Source: Ignavibacteriales bacterium UBA1304 (lineage in GTDB: Bacteria > Bacteroidota > Ignavibacteria > Ignavibacteriales > Ignavibacteriaceae). From it: a DNA stretch of 64,000 nt. Where the stretch lies: the NCBI GenBank assembly GCA_002307295.1, contig DBTY01000009.1, forward strand, positions 45,592 through 109,591, written 5' to 3'. Positions 26,227 to 34,717 of the stretch are shown here, piece after piece (positions within the stretch are counted from its first letter, which is position 1; each line of letters begins with the position of its first letter). The translations under genes and the position numbers were made by a program. Below the pieces are notes generated by a model that was not told where the DNA came from, did no database searches, and was given only the letters and a program-made list of their open reading frames with translations.

Positions 26227-27054
26227 TTACTTTTTTAATATTACTATATCAACTCTTCTATTGGTCGACCGTCCTTCAACCGTTCCGTTGGAAGCTATAG
26301 GCCGATACTCTGAATATCCTACAATAGAAACCCTTCCTGCTGGAAGGTTTTTATTCTGAATTAGAAAATAAGCCGTATTTAGCGCTCGCGCAACTGATAA
26401 ATGCCAATTAGACGGAAAAGCTGACGAACTAATTGGAATATTATCCGTATGCCCTTCTATCCTAAGGTCGTTTGGCAAAGTTTTAAGTATATCTGCAAGT
26501 TTATCAAGCATGTCCATCGAACTTTTGTTCAATTCGGCATTGCCAGATTTAAATAATAACTCGTCCATTATATGAACGGTTATTCCTCTTTCATTTTGTT
26601 CAAGCTTCACATAAGCGCTATAATCGTTATTCTTTACCAACCCGGATAAATCGTTCATCAGTTTTGCATTCTGATCAACTGCGTCCGGAAGTATTCCGTT
26701 AGTATTTGGGTTTTGGGCGCCGTAAATTTTCCCTCCGGTTCCAAATACATTACCCATTACGCTTTTTACTTTTTCAAACTTTTGCGCGTCTACATTAGAC
26801 ATAGCATAAAGTAAAATAAAAAGACCCAATAGCAAGGTAATCAAATCTGCATACGTAATTATATACCTGTCTTTATCGCCGCCTTCAGAAAAAGGGCTGT
26901 CAGCCGGGTCTATAGAGTCATTAGTCTTGCCTGCTCGCTTTGAGGGAGCATGCTTATTAAGCGCGATCTTATCACCGAAGGAATCTCGCCGCTCTCTATC
27001 GCCAAAACCCCCTCCAGGGAAATCTCCATCATATGTTTTTCTTCTAAATGACAT
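26227..27054 (-). CDS. motB: MotB/PomB-like stator protein (pair 1), N-terminus overlaps motA
   Basis: A 275-residue stator protein. The first 48 residues, basic and Gly/Arg-rich, are encoded in a different frame on top of the 3' end of motA (145-base overlap). No other in-frame ATG, GTG or TTG lies between this start and the membrane helix, so the overlap appears real. The ion-conducting Asp70 is in YIITYADLITLLLGLFILLY, a Bacillus/PomB-style helix unlike that of pair 2. The C-terminus is an OmpA-like domain (LRIEGHTDNIPI, LSVARALNTAYFL, STNRRVDIVILKK). Confidence 0.9.
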   Translation of the reverse strand: MSFRRKTYDGDFPGGGFGDRERRDSFGDKIALNKHAPSKRAGKTNDSIDPADSPFSEGGDKDRYIITYADLITLLLGLFILLYAMSNVDAQKFEKVKSVMGNVFGTGGKIYGAQNPNTNGILPDAVDQNAKLMNDLSGLVKNNDYSAYVKLEQNERGITVHIMDELLFKSGNAELNKSSMDMLDKLADILKTLPNDLRIEGHTDNIPISSSAFPSNWHLSVARALNTAYFLIQNKNLPAGRVSIVGYSEYRPIASNGTVEGRSTNRRVDIVILKK

Positions 27055-27692
27055 TCTTTTAATTTATCCGCAATTGGTAACCAAAAAATATTTGCCGTAA
27101 ATACCCCCCAAAGAGTTGCTATAAACGCCGAAGCTATATTATGCACTAATTTGTTGGGATCGCTTCCTGCGCTCGCCAAGGTCATTATCAGCCCCATCAC
27201 TGTTCCAAGGATACCCATTGTCGGAGCGTATCCGCCCATTTTCATAAATATAAATATATTAGAATAATGCCTGTCTTGTAAGGCCTTCATTTCCAAACTT
27301 GTGATATTTTCTACTGAGTCCGGATCAGTTCCGTCTACTGCTAACTTGAGCAGTTTTCTGGGGAAAAAATACGGCACTCGGTCTAATTCCTTTTCTACTG
27401 CGAGCAATCCTTCCTTTCTGGACTTTACCGAAAACTCAACTAGTATGTCAATCAAGCTTATCACATCGTAATGTCTTGGGAAATATGCTAACGATATAAG
27501 TATCGGAATATTTTTGAATTTATCAAGCCCAAACCCAATAATAACCGCAGAAAAAGTCCCGCCAAAAACTATTATTAGCGGAGCTACTAAAAATAAAGCG
27601 GCAAAAGACCCGCCTTCAATAAAAAAAGCTCCGAAAATAGAAGCAATTCCTAAAATCAGTCCGGCAAAAGTTCCAATTTTCCGAATAATCAT
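26910..27692 (-). CDS. motA: MotA/PomA-like stator protein (pair 1)
   Basis: A 260-residue protein with four membrane helices and the short PomA/Bacillus-type length. Motifs include GGYAPTMGILGTVMGLIMTL and SAFIATLWGVFTANIFWLPI for helices 3 and 4, and the C-terminal cytoplasmic motif LEGVLAIESGEIPSVIRSRL, which places the natural end well inside the motB coding sequence. It partners the overlapping MotB. The start overlaps the flgL stop by four bases (ATGA), so this stator is tied to the hook-associated operon. Confidence 0.94.
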   Translation of the reverse strand: MIIRKIGTFAGLILGIASIFGAFFIEGGSFAALFLVAPLIIVFGGTFSAVIIGFGLDKFKNIPILISLAYFPRHYDVISLIDILVEFSVKSRKEGLLAVEKELDRVPYFFPRKLLKLAVDGTDPDSVENITSLEMKALQDRHYSNIFIFMKMGGYAPTMGILGTVMGLIMTLASAGSDPNKLVHNIASAFIATLWGVFTANIFWLPIADKLKECHLEEKHMMEISLEGVLAIESGEIPSVIRSRLISMLPQSEQARLMTL

Positions 27693-28936
27693 AAATAATC
27701 CAACAGCGATTTATTCATTACCATTGACGCTACCTTATAAGATAATTGCAATTGATAGTTAGTCTTTTCTAAATCTATCACGGCCTGATATTGATCTACG
27801 TCTTTTACGCCGGATAATAATGTCTTTAGTTCCGTAGTTTGATTTGTCAGCAAGTCATCCGTAGTTTCTAAACTGTTTACGTAATTACCGGCTTTCGATT
27901 CTTTGGTCAGCAGTCTGTTACTAAATGCTTCCACCGTAGCATATTCAGCCTGCGTTGGTTTTTTACCTGCTTTCAGTTCATCGCGAATTTGAATAAGCGT
28001 ATTAAAAATCGTAGTTTGTTGATCTGCGCTGTAAGATATACTTGACGTTTGAGCTTTTTCTGTAACGTTAGTAGTATCCAGAACAAAATTAATCCCTTTA
28101 TCAGTATTATTTACAGTGATCCCGGATGCGTCTTTACCGTCAATTGTGCTCATAGCTCCAGTCGTCGAATCAAACACTACCGATTTTGTATCGGAGGTAA
28201 CAGAGTTGCCGCTTTGATCAACTACGTCATATTTCATATTGTAAGTATTATCGGCCGTCTTGGTATAGGTTACGTTCAGGTTATATTTGTTTCCACTATT
28301 ATCGTAAACTGTCGTAGTACTATCCTGCGCTCCCGATTTAGTAGAATCTACATTCCCGGATACTGTCACATTGGTTCCAAATACTTCAGCTCCGGTCACG
28401 TTTATCTGCTGATAAATATGTGAAGCAGTTCTTATAACCTGCTCCCCAGATATATCGCTTACGTTTACCTGAACAGTCTTTCCATCTGACGAATATGCAA
28501 ATGGTTTAGCGCTGTTGTCCGTTCCGCTAAAAACAAATTTACCGTTATTTGAAGAATTTGCCGCATTAAAAATTTCGGATAACGCAGTATCTATTGTGTC
28601 TCCAAACGCGCTTAACTGCGATGTAGTATCGTTGGCGGCGTTATTTATGTTAGATAGCGTAGTAAGAACGGTGGTAATTTGTTCGCCTATCGAGTCCATT
28701 GCGGTTGTAGTAACTTGTAAATCAGCTTTAGCGTTTCCAATATTATCCGAATACATACTTGTATTGCTTATTTGGCTGCTTAGCTGAATACTTTTAGCAA
28801 TGCCCGTTGGCGAATCAGACGGTTTGTTGATTTTGCTATTTGTAGCTAATTGCGTCTGTATTTCGAGAGACTGTTCCCTGCTTTTATTCAGATTAGCAAT
28901 ATAGTTGCCGGTTATCATGTTGTCAGTAACTCTCAT
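27689..28936 (-). CDS. flgL: Hook-filament junction protein FlgL
   Basis: A 415-residue flagellin-family protein, HAP3. The N-terminal helix MRVTDNMITGNYIANLNKSR and KINKPSDSPTGIAKSIQL and the C-terminal helix YQAVIDLEKTNYQLQLSYKV are the conserved coiled-coil ends; the middle is a Thr/Ser/Asp-rich variable domain exposed on the filament junction. It is exported by the flagellar type III system and follows flgK by two bases. Confidence 0.93.
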   Translation of the reverse strand: MRVTDNMITGNYIANLNKSREQSLEIQTQLATNSKINKPSDSPTGIAKSIQLSSQISNTSMYSDNIGNAKADLQVTTTAMDSIGEQITTVLTTLSNINNAANDTTSQLSAFGDTIDTALSEIFNAANSSNNGKFVFSGTDNSAKPFAYSSDGKTVQVNVSDISGEQVIRTASHIYQQINVTGAEVFGTNVTVSGNVDSTKSGAQDSTTTVYDNSGNKYNLNVTYTKTADNTYNMKYDVVDQSGNSVTSDTKSVVFDSTTGAMSTIDGKDASGITVNNTDKGINFVLDTTNVTEKAQTSSISYSADQQTTIFNTLIQIRDELKAGKKPTQAEYATVEAFSNRLLTKESKAGNYVNSLETTDDLLTNQTTELKTLLSGVKDVDQYQAVIDLEKTNYQLQLSYKVASMVMNKSLLDYL

Positions 28937-28938
28937 AT

Positions 28939-30279
28939 CTACACCATTTCTATTAATGTTTGCAGCATTTGATCGGCCACAGAAACTATCTTTGAAGACG
29001 CCGCATAAGATCTTTGAAACTTGATTACATTTGTTAATTCTTCATCTTCCGAAACTCCGGAATAAGAAGATTTTTGATTCTTCAATTGATTAACTACTAA
29101 ACTGGAAGCCGTATAATTATCGTCGCTTTGAACTTTATCGGCTCCTATTTCGCTGACTAAACTTGAAAAATTATCTAACAGCGTTTTGCCATCGAGGACT
29201 TTTGTATCCTTTAAATCAGCGATCTTTACAGCAACGTCGCCATTGCCGGTAGTTCCATCTGCGGAGGCGGCAATTTTGCTTGGATCGTTCACTATATCGC
29301 TATTTATTTCAAGCTTACCGTCTGAATAACCAGTAAAGAAATTTACTCCGGTCTTCCCGTTTAAATCGGTTCCAGTAGAGTGTATTTTGTTTACGCTATC
29401 TACAATTGATTGTCCAATGTCATTAAGAGTATTAAGATACCCCGTTATTTTATTAGTGTACATATCAGTATAAGCGTATAACTCGCCGCTATTAAGCTGA
29501 GCCTGAGTATTGCCGGATTGCGTAACCATGCTTAGTTCGCCGTTTTTTTGGCTTACTTCAAATTTTGCTGCGCTATTTTTATCAACGGCAAACACGCCCC
29601 CAATTGAAATATTTATGTTGCCCTGATCGTCTGTAGTAATATTAGTATTCCCCATTTTACTAACTTCATCTACCAGCTTGTCTCTTTGATCTTCCAGATC
29701 GCTGGCAGACTGGTTTACAGCTGTTGTTGCGTATATTTTTTGATTCAGAGACTTTATTTGTTCAAGGTCTTTATTAAGGGTATCTACTTTTGACGAAAAT
29801 TCTCCGACTAAGTCAGATTTTATTTCGCTAAGATTCTGCGTTAAATTTTCAAATTTTGTTGATAAATCAGAAGCTTTCTGTACAACGTCTGAACGCAAAG
29901 TAGTCGAGCTTGGGTTGGACGATAATTCATCCCACGAGTTTAGAAAATCCGTCAACGACGATGAAACGCCGCTATCAGTAGTTTCGCCCGCAAGAGTTTC
30001 GACCTGCGATAGTATTGTAGAACGGGTGTCGGCTTCCGATGAAACTGCATAATTAGAACGCAATTGCTTGTCCACCAAGACGTTCCTGACCCGTTGTATT
30101 TCGGCTATATTTACGCCTGTGCCAAATTGCCCAACAGACTTTTCAGTACCTAAAACTACCACCTGTTTAGTGTAGTCTTCGTTAGATACGTTGGCAATAT
30201 TATTTGACGTAACGTCCATCGCGCTTTGATAAGTCATCAGCGCATTTTTACCTATGTCAAGAACTCTTCCAAGACTCAT
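28939..30279 (-). CDS. flgK: Hook-associated protein FlgK
   Basis: A 446-residue HAP1. The N-terminus has GKNALMTYQSAMDVTSNNIA and NVSNEDYTKQ, the family start signature; the C-terminus ends in NVIKFQRSYAASSKIVSVAD and MLQTLIEM. It joins the hook to FlgL and the filament. The protein is shorter than the E. coli homologue, with a reduced central domain. It follows the FlgN-like chaperone gene by one base. Confidence 0.94.
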   Translation of the reverse strand: MSLGRVLDIGKNALMTYQSAMDVTSNNIANVSNEDYTKQVVVLGTEKSVGQFGTGVNIAEIQRVRNVLVDKQLRSNYAVSSEADTRSTILSQVETLAGETTDSGVSSSLTDFLNSWDELSSNPSSTTLRSDVVQKASDLSTKFENLTQNLSEIKSDLVGEFSSKVDTLNKDLEQIKSLNQKIYATTAVNQSASDLEDQRDKLVDEVSKMGNTNITTDDQGNINISIGGVFAVDKNSAAKFEVSQKNGELSMVTQSGNTQAQLNSGELYAYTDMYTNKITGYLNTLNDIGQSIVDSVNKIHSTGTDLNGKTGVNFFTGYSDGKLEINSDIVNDPSKIAASADGTTGNGDVAVKIADLKDTKVLDGKTLLDNFSSLVSEIGADKVQSDDNYTASSLVVNQLKNQKSSYSGVSEDEELTNVIKFQRSYAASSKIVSVADQMLQTLIEMV

Positions 30280-30280
30280 T

Positions 30281-30736
30281 TTACATCCTTCTATCGATCA
30301 ATGAGCTCCTTTTGGAACCCATTAAAGAGGAAATTGTAGTTTTTATAAAGCTTATTGACTGCTGAATTAATATTTTATTAAAATGATTAGCACGATTAAT
30401 TTTTCCAACGGTTTCTATAATTTCGGTTCTGGTTTTAATAAATTCCTCATACAATTTGGGATCAATTGAGCTTTTTATCGAGTTTATAAAATCAAGTAAT
30501 TTTCTTGAATTTTCAGGAATCCCCAGGGTTACATTATATTTCCCAATTAACTCGATTCTATCCTTTTCCAGGCGGTCGATATTTTTCAAAAGCCGTTCTT
30601 CAGCAAAGACGCAGGTCTCCATGTCGTCAACTTTGTTTTCTACTATAGCGCGTTGCTTCTTTGTTGCTTCTAACAATAAAAGATTAAGATTCTCTTTTTG
30701 TTTTTTCAGCGAATTCAATAAATCTTTTATATCCAT
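30281..30736 (-). CDS. flgN: FlgN-like export chaperone
   Basis: A 151-residue, almost fully helical protein with heptad-like leucines (LLNSLKKQKENLNLLLLEAT), matching the FlgN fold. FlgN holds FlgK and FlgL before export. The gene lies between flgJ and flgK, the usual place. I favour the ATG at 30,736; a TTG nine bases upstream overlaps the flgJ stop. Sequence identity to known FlgN is low, so the call leans on context and helical pattern. Confidence 0.8.
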   Translation of the reverse strand: MDIKDLLNSLKKQKENLNLLLLEATKKQRAIVENKVDDMETCVFAEERLLKNIDRLEKDRIELIGKYNVTLGIPENSRKLLDFINSIKSSIDPKLYEEFIKTRTEIIETVGKINRANHFNKILIQQSISFIKTTISSLMGSKRSSLIDRRM

Positions 30737-30741
30737 AATAA

Positions 30742-31551
30742 TCAACTATCAAAATGTTTTAAATATCCAACTACCCTTGTAATATATTTTTTTGTCTCGT
30801 CAAACGGAGGAACTCCATTATATTTTGTCACATTTGCCGGTCCGGCATTATATCCGGCCAAAGCAAGTTTCAAGTCGCCATTATATTGTCGAAGTAAACC
30901 GGACAAATATTTAGTCCCGCCAAAAATATTTTCTTTTGGATCCCAAACATTTTTTACGCCCATATCAGAGGCTGTCGAGTCTATAAGCTGCATTAATCCT
31001 TTTGCCTTAGCGCCAGACACCGCCTTTGAATTTCCAGCAGATTCGGCCATAATCACTGATTTTATCACGTTAGCGTCTACTCCATAGGCTTCCGCAGCCT
31101 GATTAATAATGTCGTCATACTGGTTAATTCTTTTTATCGACGCCTCGCTCGGAGTCACTTTAGAGTTGCTGCCGCTATTATTAATTTCTATTGGGTCTAA
31201 AGCTTTACCGCTATTAGAAGAGCTTGCTTTTTCGATTACCGAAGGAAGGTCTTCTCCCGTAATCTTCTTATATAACATTTTAGCCACGCCCAAGTCTTTG
31301 CTTTTGGTCATGTATGTGGCCATTTCAGATTCAAACATCGTATCCAGCACATCGCCGCCATAGCTGTCTTCGCCAAACATTCCTTCAGTCGTTTGAGTCA
31401 TGCTTTTCATCATCATAGAAGTAAGCAGACTCTCAAAATCTTTAGAAGTTTTTGCAAGCTTCTCCTTCTGGGCGGCCGTATACCGGCTTTCCGTCTCTGG
31501 AGTCTGACTGATATGATTTACTTCAGTCGTTTTTAAGTTCATAATATCCAT
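30742..31551 (-). CDS. flgJ: FlgJ rod-binding domain fused to a lytic transglycosylase
   Basis: A 269-residue protein. Residues about 25-105 match the FlgJ rod-cap domain (TSKDFESLLTSMMMKSM, GGDVLDTMFESEMATYM). Residues about 145-269 form an SLT/GEWL transglycosylase domain with catalytic Glu170 in SVIMAESAGNSKAVSG, then KGLMQLI, LALAGYNAGPANVTKYNG and a closing TRVVGYLKHF. This combination lets the rod cap open the peptidoglycan. In Enterobacteria the second domain is a glucosaminidase instead. The start is preceded by AAGG at the flgI stop. Confidence 0.93.
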   Translation of the reverse strand: MDIMNLKTTEVNHISQTPETESRYTAAQKEKLAKTSKDFESLLTSMMMKSMTQTTEGMFGEDSYGGDVLDTMFESEMATYMTKSKDLGVAKMLYKKITGEDLPSVIEKASSSNSGKALDPIEINNSGSNSKVTPSEASIKRINQYDDIINQAAEAYGVDANVIKSVIMAESAGNSKAVSGAKAKGLMQLIDSTASDMGVKNVWDPKENIFGGTKYLSGLLRQYNGDLKLALAGYNAGPANVTKYNGVPPFDETKKYITRVVGYLKHFDS

Positions 31552-31558
31552 GTAAGCC

Positions 31559-32656
31559 TTAAAGAATTATTAATTCCGCCACTAACGCTCCGGCTTCTTT
31601 CAAAGCCTGGAAAATTGAGATTATATCTCTTGGAGAAACTTTTAATGAATTCAATGCGGCTGTAACTTCCTGAACATTGGAAGCTCCCTGGATGCCGATT
31701 ATATGAGCCGAATCCTGAACCACATAAGGAACGAGATTATTATATATCTGCGCAGTCCCATTTGAAAATGCGCCTGGCTGAGCTACAATTGGATACGACT
31801 TTATTGTAATATTTAGATTTCCTTGCGAAATTGTAACAGGATAAATTTTAACGTTGCTGCCCGCTACCACCGTTCCGGTTCGTTCGTTCAATACCACTTT
31901 TGCTCTGTAATCTGCCGTAATAGGCAAAACTTCCAACTCTGATAAAAACGGGACTATATCTTTTTGTCTGTCTTGCGGCACCTTAATTTTTATTTCTGCG
32001 GCGTCTTGCGATTTTGCAGTATTAGCTCCAAATTTTGTGTTGATTGCCGTAGTAACATTATTAGCCGTAGTCATATCAGGATCGCGTAAAAATAAGCTGA
32101 TTTCCTGCAATGGGACGTTTGAAGTTTCGACTAAGGATTCTATCAAACTTCCGCCTCTTGGAATCCTTCCAGCCAAAGTATGATTTTGCGCTGTTCTTGC
32201 GCCTGAGGCTGTAGATATATCAAATCCTCCCACCGAAACCGAACCCTGCGCCATGCCATAAGTTTTTCCGCCTAAACTCGAAAGAGGAGTAATTAGTAAT
32301 GTTCCTCCCTGTAGGCTTGTTGCGTCGCCAAGCGAAGACACATTAACGTCAAACTTTGCGCCTGTTTTAAGATATGAGCTTATTGAAGCCGTAACCATTA
32401 CAGCCGCCACGTTCTTTGTTTTAAGATCGCTCTGCGATACTGTAATTCCAAATCTCTTTAACATACTCATAACTGACTGCGGCGTAAATGGCGTTCTATA
32501 GCTATCGCCCGTGCCTGCAAGACCGACTACAAGACCATAACCAATTATCTGACCAGTATTATCGCCGGTAAAATAACCTATATCCTTTATCCTTTGTCCA
32601 AAGACAAAACTGTTGAAAAGGAAAAGAATAAAAACAGGAATTAATACTTTTTTCAT
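31559..32656 (-). CDS. flgI: Flagellar P-ring protein FlgI
   Basis: A 365-residue periplasmic P-ring subunit with a signal peptide (MKKVLIPVFILFLFNSFVFG). Conserved stretches include GYGLVVGLAGTGDSYRTPFT, VMVTASISSYLKTGAKFDV and VVLNERTGTVVAGSNVKI. An upstream in-frame start (32,698) would add 14 residues and overlap flgH by 34 bases; the chosen ATG puts the signal peptide first and leaves an eight-base gap. FlgI forms the bushing for the rod in the peptidoglycan layer with FlgA's help. Confidence 0.95.
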   Translation of the reverse strand: MKKVLIPVFILFLFNSFVFGQRIKDIGYFTGDNTGQIIGYGLVVGLAGTGDSYRTPFTPQSVMSMLKRFGITVSQSDLKTKNVAAVMVTASISSYLKTGAKFDVNVSSLGDATSLQGGTLLITPLSSLGGKTYGMAQGSVSVGGFDISTASGARTAQNHTLAGRIPRGGSLIESLVETSNVPLQEISLFLRDPDMTTANNVTTAINTKFGANTAKSQDAAEIKIKVPQDRQKDIVPFLSELEVLPITADYRAKVVLNERTGTVVAGSNVKIYPVTISQGNLNITIKSYPIVAQPGAFSNGTAQIYNNLVPYVVQDSAHIIGIQGASNVQEVTAALNSLKVSPRDIISIFQALKEAGALVAELIIL

Positions 32657-32664
32657 AAAAACGC

Positions 32665-33240
32665 CTAAAAAATCCAGTGTAAAAATTTTGTCAACCAACC
32701 CGGTTTCTGAGAGTCGTGTATCGATCCCGTTCCCTGAAAAACAAATTCCGCCTCAGAAATATTATACGACAAGACTGAATTATCGGCCTGTATATCCGAT
32801 TGCCTTACAATCCCTTTAACAGTCACTATCTGTTCTTCGCCATTGATAACTATTTTGCGGCTGCCTTTAACAATTAAATTTCCATTCTGCAAAACAGAAT
32901 CGATTGTAGCGCTTATTTTTGTGTTAATCATTCCGGTTGTTTTTGTAGAACCTGATCCGCTAAAACTGTTAGTAGTGCCTAATGAAATAGCTTTTGGAGT
33001 AGCGGCTGTGGATCCCATTGCTATCGTAGCGTCCAAACCGAGATCGCTTTTCCTGCTTGTAGAAGTTTCAGCGTCATTTGAAGCCTGAGAAGCCTCCGAG
33101 ACTATAATTGTAATTGCGTCACCAACTTTATTCGCTTTCTGATCAGAGAACAATGAATAATATGCGTTCTCTCTCATATTCTGCGGGAAAATAATCCCCG
33201 TAATAAATAACGCCAGTCCTATGCTTAATAATTTTTTCAT
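32665..33240 (-). CDS. flgH: Flagellar L-ring protein FlgH, without lipobox cysteine
   Basis: A 191-residue L-ring subunit. The core has the family features NKVGDAITIIVSEASQASND, GNLIVKGSRKIVINGEEQ and VRQSDIQADNSVLSYNISEA. It begins with a signal peptide (MKKLLSIGLALFITGIIFPQ). Unlike the usual FlgH lipoproteins, the protein has no cysteine anywhere, so it cannot be lipidated at its N-terminus. It should form the outer-membrane ring around the rod. Confidence 0.94.
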   Translation of the reverse strand: MKKLLSIGLALFITGIIFPQNMRENAYYSLFSDQKANKVGDAITIIVSEASQASNDAETSTSRKSDLGLDATIAMGSTAATPKAISLGTTNSFSGSGSTKTTGMINTKISATIDSVLQNGNLIVKGSRKIVINGEEQIVTVKGIVRQSDIQADNSVLSYNISEAEFVFQGTGSIHDSQKPGWLTKFLHWIF

Positions 33241-33243
33241 AAC

Positions 33244-33897
33244 TTACTCTATTATAATTACATTATTTGCGTCGACAACTTTTGCTTTAAACTGCTTATT
33301 ACCCAGCGTGATAATTCTAATAATATCGCCTATGCGGCCGTCCTGTTTTGCTATTGCGTAAGTAGTTACAACTACGTTGCCATTTACCGAATTCACATTT
33401 ACCTTATCGCCGCTTTTTACTACCGCCATTCGGTCCATTAGTTCGTCGGTAATAATTCTGCCTGCTGCTATTTTAGTCCTTGCGCAGTTATAAAGCGCGT
33501 CTTCCGGCTTTGTTAACGGAACGCCTTTTATCATTGTGACGTCAAGCGTTTTCAGTTCCAGATTGCCGGGATTTATTCCTTCTTTCATTCTAATTTCAGA
33601 TTTTGCGACTACCACTTTCTGAAACAATTTCACTTTTATTGTTATGTAAGCTTGCGACGTTCTGTTTTCTTTATCAATTGCAGTTACGCTTATGCTTGCT
33701 AAACCGCCTGATATATTCAAAGGCGTTGAATCGTCAATTACTATTTTTTCCGCTTTGCTGGGAGACTGTAATATTTCAAATTCAAAACGCTCATATTGTT
33801 TTAAATTTTGCTTTAAGTAAGTCTGCACTTCATCTTTGAAATTATCAGTCTGACCAAAGCTGAACAACGATATAAATAAGAAAAAAAATGAAAACAT
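33244..33897 (-). CDS. flgA: P-ring assembly chaperone FlgA
   Basis: A 217-residue exported protein with a short signal peptide (MFSFFFLFISLFSFGQ), and a C-terminal SAF-type domain: EIRMKEGINPGNLEL, ARTKIAAGRIITDELMDR, VKSGDKVNVNSVNGNVVV and GRIGDIIRIITLGNKQFKAK. FlgA helps FlgI polymerise in the periplasm. It ends three bases before flgH and starts one base after the flgG stop, in the usual flgFGAHIJ order. Confidence 0.94.
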   Translation of the reverse strand: MFSFFFLFISLFSFGQTDNFKDEVQTYLKQNLKQYERFEFEILQSPSKAEKIVIDDSTPLNISGGLASISVTAIDKENRTSQAYITIKVKLFQKVVVAKSEIRMKEGINPGNLELKTLDVTMIKGVPLTKPEDALYNCARTKIAAGRIITDELMDRMAVVKSGDKVNVNSVNGNVVVTTYAIAKQDGRIGDIIRIITLGNKQFKAKVVDANNVIIIE

Positions 33898-33898
33898 T

Positions 33899-34702
33899 TT
33901 AACTGCTCGATTTTAGATTATTTGCCAGGGTCATCATTTCTTCTACAGTCTTCACAGATTTTGAGTTTATTTCATAAGCTCTTTGCGCCTGTATCATGGC
34001 GACCATTTCTTCTACAATATCAACGTTTGAAGCTTCGAGGTATCCCTGTTTTAAGCTGCCAAAGCCATTACTTGAAGGAGTTCCAGTAATTGGTTTGCCC
34101 GAAGAAGTAGTCTCGGCATATAAGTTATCTCCAAGCGAATCCATACCGGCCGGATTAATAAATCTTGCCAGCTGAATATTCCCAGCCACCGTGGTGCTTC
34201 CGCTGGTTGTCGTAACTTCAACTGCTCCGTCTGTAGTTATATTGATGCTTTTAGCGTCGTCGTTCAAAGTAATTGTAGGCTCAAGAGTATATCCGGCCGA
34301 CGTAGTGACAGTCCCGTCTGAAGCGATTTTAAAAGATCCATCGCGCGTATAAGCAATAGTACCGTCCGATTTCTTAACCTGAAAAAAACCGTCTCCCTGA
34401 ATAGCTAAATCAAGCTGCCCTTTAGTAGAGGTTACGTCTCCCTGTTCAAAAACCTTAGACGACGAAGCCGGCTGAACGCCGTTACCGACCTGAATCTTAG
34501 CGCCCGAACTATCCGATATTCCAGGAGTAGATGAAGCCAAAGGATTAACCTGTACCTGCTGATACATCAAATCTTTAAATTCGGCTTTATTTCTTTTGAA
34601 TCCGGTTGTATTTATGTTCGCAATATTGTTAGATATAATTTCTATATTTAGCTGCTGCGCGTACATTCCGGATGCTGCAGTTCTTAAAGCTCGCGTTGAC
34701 AT
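33899..34702 (-). CDS. flgG: Distal rod protein FlgG
   Basis: A 267-residue rod protein. The N-terminus MSTRALRTAASGMYAQQLNI and NNIANINTTGFKRNKAEFKD, the IQGDGFFQVKKSDGTIAYTR domain and the C-terminus GYLEASNVDIVEEMVAMIQA are diagnostic for FlgG. It forms the straight distal rod through the P and L rings. An AAGGAG ribosome-binding site lies eight bases before the ATG. Confidence 0.96.
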   Translation of the reverse strand: MSTRALRTAASGMYAQQLNIEIISNNIANINTTGFKRNKAEFKDLMYQQVQVNPLASSTPGISDSSGAKIQVGNGVQPASSSKVFEQGDVTSTKGQLDLAIQGDGFFQVKKSDGTIAYTRDGSFKIASDGTVTTSAGYTLEPTITLNDDAKSINITTDGAVEVTTTSGSTTVAGNIQLARFINPAGMDSLGDNLYAETTSSGKPITGTPSSNGFGSLKQGYLEASNVDIVEEMVAMIQAQRAYEINSKSVKTVEEMMTLANNLKSSS

Positions 34703-34717
34703 ACATTTCTCCTTATA

